Source: JBHIFB01 sp046760905 | Lineage (GTDB): Bacteria; Gemmatimonadota; CAZMKB01 | NCBI GenBank assembly: GCA_046760905.1 | Contig: JBHIFB010000078.1 | Span: 1 to 14,587 of the forward strand | Length of the DNA stretch: 14,587 nucleotides | Direction of reading: 5' to 3' | In this document: one piece after another, positions 7,445 through 12,657 of the stretch | How the letters are laid out: each line of letters opens with the position of its first letter | How positions within the stretch are numbered: the stretch's first letter is position 1 | Notes under the pieces: generated by a model | The model's database searches: none | Told to the model about the DNA's origin: nothing | What the model saw: only the letters and a program-made list of their open reading frames with translations | Position numbers and translations under genes: made by a program

Positions 7445-8136
7445 TAGAGTTTCAGAAGGTATCGAAAAGCTACGCTCCTTCCGAATTCGCCTTGAGGGAT
7501 GTTGATCTTCGCATTGAACAGGGCGAATTCGTTTTTTTATGCGGCCCCAACGGTGCCGGGAAGACGACCCTGCTTAAGCTGATAAATGTGATGGAAAAGC
7601 CAACCTCAGGTGAAGTGGTGATCGACGGAACCTCATCCCGGTCCATGAGAAGGAAGGATATCGCCAGGCTGAGAAGGAAGATCGGGATTATCCTTCAGGA
7701 TCTGAGACTTCTGAGGACAAGGACGGTCGAAGAGAATGTGAGGCTCGCTCTCGAGGTAACGGATGCTCACAAGGATACCCATACCGCAAAGCTCGTGAAA
7801 GTTCTGACGTATCTCGACCTACTGTCGAAGCGGGATCTCTACCCTTCGGAGCTCTCTTGGGGGGAGCAGCAGAAGGTTTCGATTGCCAGGGCGATCGTCA
7901 ATCAACCTTTCATCCTCCTCGCGGACGAACCCACTGAGAAACTCGATGACACTGCTTCAGCCGAGATTCTCGAGATTCTAAGGGATGTGAACCTCTGGGG
8001 GACGACTGTCATACTGGCGAGCCATCATACAGATCTGGCTGTGAAAGGTGCTAACAGGCTGGTAAGACTCATGAGAGGGGTTTTGGAGAGGGATGCAACA
8101 CTGTGGGATAATCCGGTGAACAAAATCTCGAGATGA
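7441..8136 (+). CDS. ftsE: cell division ATP-binding protein FtsE
   Basis: ABC-type ATPase that works with FtsX to relay the cytoplasmic division signal to wall hydrolase activators. Walker A is GPNGAGKTT (35-43), the Q-loop Gln is at 86, Walker B is FILLADEP with catalytic Glu163, and the H-loop is ILASHH (His195). Two motifs differ from typical FtsE: the signature reads LSWGEQQ (138-144), with Trp140 where Gly is usual, and the sequence after Walker B is TEKLDD rather than TGNLD. Length 231 is normal. Identification as FtsE rather than another small ABC ATPase rests mainly on the FtsX gene overlapping it by 4 bases (ATGA). The start ATG likewise overlaps the transketolase stop, so translation is probably coupled. 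Confidence 0.92.
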   Translation: MIEFQKVSKSYAPSEFALRDVDLRIEQGEFVFLCGPNGAGKTTLLKLINVMEKPTSGEVVIDGTSSRSMRRKDIARLRRKIGIILQDLRLLRTRTVEENVRLALEVTDAHKDTHTAKLVKVLTYLDLLSKRDLYPSELSWGEQQKVSIARAIVNQPFILLADEPTEKLDDTASAEILEILRDVNLWGTTVILASHHTDLAVKGANRLVRLMRGVLERDATLWDNPVNKISR

Positions 8137-10163
8137 GAATTTTCAAGGAAGTATTCTACGATATCAGAAGTTTTCCGGGAATTACGATCCTGTCGGTCGT
8201 AACCATCGCGCTGACCCTGTATATCTCAGGGCTTTTCGGTTTGTTCTATATCAATATCACAGGTGCCCTGTCGAAGATAGGAGAGAGAGTGCAGATGGTA
8301 ATCTTCCTTCGGGATGAGGTGCCTGATGAGGAAATCGAGGAGCTCAGGAAGGAGCTTGCCAACCTCGAAGGAGTGACGGGAATAGAATACATCGCGAAGG
8401 AAGATGCTCTTGAAAAATTCAGGGAGGAACTCGGTGACAATGCACACCTCCTGGATGATCTTGACGTCAATCCCCTGCCAGCCTCAATCGAGGTCAGGTT
8501 CGATGAGGATCACAGAAACGTGGAAGCATTAAAACAGATCGCGGAGAATCTGGAAGGCAACGAACTTATCGAGATGGTGGACTATGCGAAACCGTGGACG
8601 GAGAAACTCGACCGGGTGAGGAGGCTCGTGGGTCTTGTGGGTCTTTTGACGGGTCTCGTAGTTATAATAGCATCGGTTCTCATAATATCCTTCTCCATAG
8701 GCCTCGCTCTGAAATCGAAGGAGGAGGAGATGGGTGTGAGTCAACTCATCGGAGCAACCGACTTCTACATAAGCAGGCCATATCTGGTCGAAGGTCTCAT
8801 CAAGGGATTGGCAGGAGGGTTGATCGCCTTACTCCTTCTTACCCTGACCCGAAAGCTCGCGGTGGCCGGCCTTTATCCATTCTCATTCTTCAGCAGAACT
8901 CAGATCGTGGCGGGGATTCTCGCAGGTGGGATCATCGGCACGGCCGGTGCCGCATTTTCGGTTCGGAGTTTCCTGCGGGCGCTCGTATTGGCGGGGCTTT
9001 TGATCTCTCTCCAGGCCACAACACTCTCTCCCCTGTACGCTAGCTCCCAGGACCCTCAGAAGATAGAAGAGGAGATAGAGAAGGAGCAATCCGAACTTGA
9101 GAGAATACGCAATGAGCTCAAAGAGAACGAGGCCGAGGCAAAGAGGCTCAAATCAAAAGAGAAAAGTGTTCTCGGCGAAATCCAGAACATAGATCAGAAA
9201 ATCGATCTCAAGAGTAAACTAATCTCAAAGCTAAAGAAGCAGATACAATTGGAGGAGAAAGAGCTTCAGGACATTTCCCGAAAGTTGAAGGATACAAGTG
9301 TGCGGCTCGATCACACGAAGAGGATACTTGGCAAAAGGTTGAGGCTGGTCTATGAGAAGGGGATACTGAGTCCACTCGAGGTCGTCTTCGAATCGAGCTC
9401 TCTGCCCCGCCTCGGATTGCGAATCGAGTACCTGAGCCGTATACTCGCTTACGACAGAAAGCTGGTTCGGGAGATCTCCGAGTTGAAAGAGGATATTGCT
9501 GTGAAGGAGAATGAGAAGGAAGCGATGTTAAAGAGTATCGCTCTGCGTAAGGAAGAAGTTGATCTTGAAAAAAGATCACTCGAATCGGCGAGCGCAGAGA
9601 AAAGAAAGCTTCTCTCATCGGTGAAGAAGGAGAAGAGCAAGAGGGAAAAAGCCATTGCTGAGCTGAGAGAGAGGGAGGATAAGCTCCAGAATCTGATTCA
9701 GAAACTCGAAGAACAACGGCTGCTGGCGGAGCGAATGGGTGAGAGGAGGGAAGCCCCGATAGAGAAGAGATTCGGAAAGCTCCCCTGGCCTGTGAAAGGG
9801 AAAGTCATCACGAAGTTCGGAACACAATATAATCCGATATACAAGACACGAATCCCTTCTCAGGGGATCGACATATCGGCCCGTCTTGGGACTCCCGTGA
9901 AAGCGGTGGAGGCGGGGAAAGTCGAGTACGCAGACTGGTGGCAGACGTTCGGAAAGATGATCATCCTCAACCATGGTGGTGGCTACTACACTATTTACGC
10001 TCACCTGGATGAGATTGCAGCATCTACAGGGATAGATGTCCTGCGAGGCCAGCAAATCGGCACCGTGGGAAAGACCGGTTCGCTCAAGGGGCCGTATCTC
10101 CACTTCGAACTTAGAAGAGGCAAGGAAGCGCTTGATCCATTGAAGTGGCTCGCAGCTCGGTAG
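8133..10163 (+). CDS. ftsX: FtsX fused to an EnvC-like coiled-coil/LytM amidase activator
   Basis: Residues 1-282 are FtsX: membrane helix about 17-42, outer domain about 43-163, helix 165-192, the cytoplasmic loop with KSKEEEMGVSQLIGA, then helices near 220-242 and 256-275. The chain continues with no stop through a fifth hydrophobic stretch (283-303) that looks like a signal peptide ending LYAS, into a charged coiled coil (about 307-545) and a LytM/M23 domain (551-676). This second part matches EnvC, which FtsX recruits in E. coli to switch on septal amidases. The LytM site is broken: Ser576 replaces the first His of HxxxD (Asp580 kept), and the HxH motif reads Tyr655-Leu-His657; His624 (YAHL) remains. 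It is therefore probably an activator, not a peptidase. The two parts have positive residues (Arg278, Arg282) between them on the expected cytoplasmic side, so the topology works as one chain. Overlaps ftsE by 4 bases. Confidence 0.9.
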   Translation: MRIFKEVFYDIRSFPGITILSVVTIALTLYISGLFGLFYINITGALSKIGERVQMVIFLRDEVPDEEIEELRKELANLEGVTGIEYIAKEDALEKFREELGDNAHLLDDLDVNPLPASIEVRFDEDHRNVEALKQIAENLEGNELIEMVDYAKPWTEKLDRVRRLVGLVGLLTGLVVIIASVLIISFSIGLALKSKEEEMGVSQLIGATDFYISRPYLVEGLIKGLAGGLIALLLLTLTRKLAVAGLYPFSFFSRTQIVAGILAGGIIGTAGAAFSVRSFLRALVLAGLLISLQATTLSPLYASSQDPQKIEEEIEKEQSELERIRNELKENEAEAKRLKSKEKSVLGEIQNIDQKIDLKSKLISKLKKQIQLEEKELQDISRKLKDTSVRLDHTKRILGKRLRLVYEKGILSPLEVVFESSSLPRLGLRIEYLSRILAYDRKLVREISELKEDIAVKENEKEAMLKSIALRKEEVDLEKRSLESASAEKRKLLSSVKKEKSKREKAIAELREREDKLQNLIQKLEEQRLLAERMGERREAPIEKRFGKLPWPVKGKVITKFGTQYNPIYKTRIPSQGIDISARLGTPVKAVEAGKVEYADWWQTFGKMIILNHGGGYYTIYAHLDEIAASTGIDVLRGQQIGTVGKTGSLKGPYLHFELRRGKEALDPLKWLAAR

Positions 10164-10195
10164 GAGGAATGAAAAGATCGTATGGAGCCGCTTGA
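10162..10195 (+). promoter_or_regulatory. strong ribosome site feeding an 8-codon reading frame over the holB start
   Basis: AGGAGG (10162-10167) begins inside the TAG of the upstream gene. The nearest ATG, just after it at 10169, is in a different frame and gives MKRSYGAA, stopping at TGA 10193-10195, past the holB ATG at 10182. holB itself sits 14 bases from this ribosome site, longer than ideal, and an in-frame TGA at 10170-10172 rules out an earlier holB start. The small frame may be accidental, or it may lower or couple holB translation. Confidence 0.4.
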
Positions 10196-11321
10196 AGCTT
10201 ATGGTCAGGATAAGGTAAGAGAGTTCATCCAGAAATCTGCAAGCTCTGGAATGCTCGGCAATTCCATTCTATTTGAGGGGCCCTTCGGTGTGGGGAAAGA
10301 GAGGATGGCCTTCTGGCTTGCCCAGTTGATACTCTGTGATTCCAGAAGCGGCTGTGGCCAATGTCCCCCATGCAGGAAGGTGGAGCGTCTGACCCATCCG
10401 GATCTTCTGTGGATGATCCCATCACCAGGTGGTGAGACTGTTTCTCTTGGCGAAGAGGATGAGACCAAAAGGAGGCAATCGGAAAGGGAGAAGTTTCTGC
10501 AAAGTGCCGTTGAGGGAAAGAGGTGTGAGCCTTTTTTCATCCCGAGATCGAACCGTCCGCTTGGTCACTCTGCGGAGTCCTTGCGGCAGCTTCTCTTATG
10601 GTGTGCGAAGAAGCCGTTCGAAGCAGACAGGAAGGTAGTGATAATTAGAGATGCCGATTCGATGGCACCCGGCATTGCGAACCTTTTCCTCAAGCTGCTC
10701 GAGGAACCGCCGCTTGACACAGTGCTCATTCTTACTTCGACGGCGCCTCACAGGCTGCTGGCGACAGTGCTCTCGAGGTGTGTATCGTACAGGTTCCCAT
10801 TGGTTGATGATAGGCACATAGAGGCTGCCCTAACTGAGTTCAGAGGCGTGAGGGGAAAGCGTGCATCGCTTCTGGCAGGACTTGCCCAGGGATCCCTGCT
10901 CCGGGCCCTCGAGCTCGCGGATGAAGACGTCACTATCCGGCAGGATGCCTTAAAGCTTTTCGGGATTGCCTCCGTTGGCAGGATCAAAGACTGCTATGAA
11001 GTGGTGAACACAGCCATCACGAATAGATACGGCAGGGACAGAGGGGAAATCCTGGATCGGAAGATCTTCTTTATGATACTTGTTCTCAGGGACTTTCTGA
11101 TTCTCTCGGAGGGAGGTGATGTGGACCTTATTCTGAACACCGATCTGCTGGATCGGATGAGAAAGCTCGAAGGTAAGTGGAATGTGAAAAGAGTGGGTGA
11201 GCTCATAATGGAGCTGGAGCGCACACGACGGGATCTGAGACATAATGTGAATATAGATCTCGCCTTGTGGAAAACGATCGATTCCGTGAGACTTGCACTC
11301 CATCAGGGTCATCCCCTCTAA
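10182..11321 (+). CDS. holB: DNA polymerase III delta-prime subunit
   Basis: Part of the clamp-loader complex that places the sliding clamp on DNA during replication. An AAA+ module opens with GPFGVGKER (33-41), a P-loop with Glu40 in place of Ser/Thr, as expected for a delta-prime that does not hydrolyse ATP. The zinc module has Cys52, Cys58, Cys61 and Cys64, followed by HPDLLWM. LLKLLEEPP (169-177) leads to the LSRC motif (Cys200) that supplies the arginine finger to a neighbouring subunit. The C-terminal collar helices include NVKRVGELI and NVNIDLALW. A polar insert of about 35 residues (80-115) makes it longer (379) than E. coli HolB (334). Last gene of the operon; I see no clear terminator in the 75 bases that follow. 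Confidence 0.92.
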   Translation: MEPLEAYGQDKVREFIQKSASSGMLGNSILFEGPFGVGKERMAFWLAQLILCDSRSGCGQCPPCRKVERLTHPDLLWMIPSPGGETVSLGEEDETKRRQSEREKFLQSAVEGKRCEPFFIPRSNRPLGHSAESLRQLLLWCAKKPFEADRKVVIIRDADSMAPGIANLFLKLLEEPPLDTVLILTSTAPHRLLATVLSRCVSYRFPLVDDRHIEAALTEFRGVRGKRASLLAGLAQGSLLRALELADEDVTIRQDALKLFGIASVGRIKDCYEVVNTAITNRYGRDRGEILDRKIFFMILVLRDFLILSEGGDVDLILNTDLLDRMRKLEGKWNVKRVGELIMELERTRRDLRHNVNIDLALWKTIDSVRLALHQGHPL

Positions 11322-11397
11322 AACTCCGAGATCGTAAGTCGGTGCACCATGGATAGATATGAGATGCCTCCCACCCTCGAAGGCCTAAATAATTTAG

Positions 11398-11426
11398 TTG
11401 ACATTTTCTGAGATATCCGTTATAAT
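11398..11426 (+). promoter_or_regulatory. perfect-consensus sigma70 promoter for the cold-shock gene
   Basis: TTGACA (11398-11403), a 17-base spacer, and TATAAT (11421-11426). Both boxes and the spacing equal the consensus. Transcription should begin near 11433, giving a leader of about 115 bases before the cold-shock ATG. This is the strongest promoter-like sequence in the window, so the gene is probably highly expressed. Confidence 0.85.
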
Positions 11427-11453
11427 GAGATTAGGAGTTAGATCTTGGCAAAG

Positions 11454-11537
11454 TATCAGCATAAAAAGACAGGGGCAGATGACTTTTGAAGAAAGTCTCT
11501 GCCCCTTTCTCATGCTGATAGGATTGCTGAAAGGGGG
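11454..11537 (+). promoter_or_regulatory. structured 5' leader of the cold-shock mRNA with two exclusive folds
   Basis: A long hairpin is built of three nested stems: TATCAGCAT (11454-11462) with ATGCTGATA (11512-11520), AGGGGCAGA (11471-11479) with TCTGCCCCT (11498-11506), and GACTTT (11481-11486) with AAAGTC (11492-11497), closed by TGAAG. The right arm also contains CCCCTTTC (11502-11509), which is the exact complement of GAAAGGGG (11529-11536) in the ribosome binding site AAGGGGGTG. Pairing with the left arm frees the ribosome site; pairing with the ribosome site would hide it. No T-run follows the hairpin, so it is not a clean terminator. The pairs are read directly; a regulatory role, such as temperature sensing, is inferred. 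Confidence 0.68.
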
Positions 11538-11548
11538 TGTTTAAGTAG

Positions 11549-11749
11549 ATGCCTGTTGGGCGCGTCAAGTGGTTTAACGACGCCAAGGGCTACGGTTTCA
11601 TTGAGACGGAAGAAGGTCAAGACGTTTTCGTCCACTTCTCTGCCATCAACGGAACTGGCTTCAGGAGCCTTCGTGAAGGAGAGCAGGTCGAGTTCGAAGT
11701 TGTACAGGATGAAAAAGGGCCAAAAGCTGCCAATGTGACCAAGCTATAA
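11549..11749 (+). CDS. cspA: cold-shock domain protein (CspA family)
   Basis: Single five-stranded OB-fold that binds single-stranded RNA or DNA and melts secondary structure in mRNA. The family signature is complete: MPVGRVKWFNDAKGYGFI at the N-terminus with RNP1 KGYGFI (13-18) and RNP2 VFVHF (26-30), then SAINGTGFRSL and the C-terminal GPKAANVTKL. At 66 residues it has the normal length. The ATG at 11549 follows AAGGGGGTG (11531-11539). It is transcribed alone, from the promoter at 11398-11426 to the terminator at 11765-11817. Not every member is cold-induced; the elaborate leader makes post-transcriptional control likely here. Confidence 0.97.
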   Translation: MPVGRVKWFNDAKGYGFIETEEGQDVFVHFSAINGTGFRSLREGEQVEFEVVQDEKGPKAANVTKL

Positions 11750-11764
11750 GGCGTACCGCACTGA

Positions 11765-11817
11765 GGGCGAACAGAGTCTTTTGAATCACGAAGAGGGTGT
11801 TCGCCCGATTCTTTTTA
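11765..11817 (+). terminator. intrinsic terminator of the cold-shock gene
   Basis: GGGCGAACA (11765-11773) pairs perfectly with TGTTCGCCC (11798-11806) across a 24-base loop, followed by GATTCTTTTTATCC with its T-run at 11812-11816. It starts 15 bases after the cold-shock stop codon. The loop is longer than usual but can form further weak pairs. Confidence 0.75.
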
Positions 11818-12007
11818 TCCGATCAAAAATCCCCTTGCAATCGATACATCCCAGGCTTAATTTGCTCATTGTTTATAATGAGTTCTCTGAAAAAGTCAAT
11901 TAACCGGAAAGACAAGACTGTTTGAAGCGATATTGCATGCGGGAGAGGATAAAATTTTTGGGTCTTGCAGAGACCTCATCATGATCATGTGACAAGGAGT
12001 TGACCTG
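11818..12007 (+). promoter_or_regulatory. leader and possible promoter of the corrinoid protein gene
   Basis: TATAAT at 11874-11879 is a full -10 match, but the bases where a -35 box belongs (around 11851-11856) do not resemble TTGACA, so the promoter may need an activator. Downstream are a small hairpin GGTCT-loop-AGACC (11961-11975) and the perfect palindrome CATGATCATG (11980-11989), next to the ribosome site AAGGAG (11994-11999), which is 8 bases from the ATG. The palindrome could be an operator. I see no cobalamin riboswitch elements. Confidence 0.4.
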
Positions 12008-12649
12008 ATGGCCGACCTCGAAGGATTAACAAAAGGTGTCATAGCGGGTGACTCAGAACTCGTGTCGAGAATCACAGAAGATGCTCTCGGGGAGGGATTG
12101 AGCCCTAAAAAGATTCTCGACGATGGGTTGATTGCGGGAATGGATGTCGTGGGGGAGAAGTTCAAGGCTGGAGACATGTTCGTCCCGGAGGTACTTATAT
12201 CAGCGAGGGCGATGCATGCTGGACTGGATATTCTGAAACCGCTTCTTGTGAAATCCGGGATGAAGGCGATGGGAAAGATAGTGATGGGCACCGTGCAGGG
12301 AGATCTACATGACATTGGAAAAAGCCTCGTCTGCATGATGCTCGAGGGGGCCGGATTCGAGGTCATAGACCTCGGAGTCGATGTGAGTGTAGAGAGGTTC
12401 GTATCCACAGCGAAGGATGTGGGGGCAGGTGTAATCGGCATGTCTGCGCTTCTCACGACGACAATGCCTGTGATGAAAGAGGTCATAGATAAGCTTCGCG
12501 AGGAAGGGATGGGCGGGAAGGTGAAGGTGCTGGTTGGAGGGGCCCCGGTCGCGAGCGGCTTCGCGAAGGAGATAGGGGCGGATGGGTACGGCAGAGATGC
12601 GGCATCGGCGATAGATGAAGCGAAGCGGGTCCTGGGCCTTGTGGGGTAA
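12008..12649 (+). CDS. corrinoid (B12-binding) methyl-carrier protein, MtaC/MtbC/MttC type
   Basis: Carries the methyl group on a cobalamin cofactor between a substrate methyltransferase and a second methyltransferase. Residues 1 to about 88 form the four-helix cap domain (LIAGMDVVGEKFKAGDMFVPEV at about 41-62 is the typical end of it). The Rossmann B12 domain carries the base-off motif DLHDIGKSL (99-107) with His101 as the lower cobalt ligand, then GMSALLTTTM (144-153) and GGAPV (177-181), which line the nucleotide tail. Length 213 is standard for stand-alone carriers. The ATG at 12008 is preceded by AAGGAG at 8 bases. No methyltransferase and no reductive activator lies beside it in this window, so the substrate cannot be named. 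It converges on the beta-helix gene with 8 bases between the stops. Confidence 0.93.
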   Translation: MADLEGLTKGVIAGDSELVSRITEDALGEGLSPKKILDDGLIAGMDVVGEKFKAGDMFVPEVLISARAMHAGLDILKPLLVKSGMKAMGKIVMGTVQGDLHDIGKSLVCMMLEGAGFEVIDLGVDVSVERFVSTAKDVGAGVIGMSALLTTTMPVMKEVIDKLREEGMGGKVKVLVGGAPVASGFAKEIGADGYGRDAASAIDEAKRVLGLVG

Positions 12650-12657
12650 ACCTGATT

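Noticed and set aside
8907..9002. Separate start for an EnvC protein (GTG 8907, TTG 8988 or TTG 9000)
   Set aside because: None has a ribosome site, GTG 8907 would start inside an FtsX membrane helix, and FtsX has no stop codon before the coiled coil.
8594..9043. 149-codon plus-strand frame inside ftsX
   Set aside because: Out-of-frame shadow of ftsX with an arginine/serine-rich, domain-free product.
11454..11520. Cold-shock leader hairpin as an intrinsic terminator
   Set aside because: Stem is strong but it is followed by GGATTGCTGAAAG, with no T-run, and the cold-shock gene lies directly downstream of its own promoter.
11880..12007. Cobalamin riboswitch before the corrinoid gene
   Set aside because: Too short and lacks the conserved B12-box elements; only a small hairpin and a palindrome are present.
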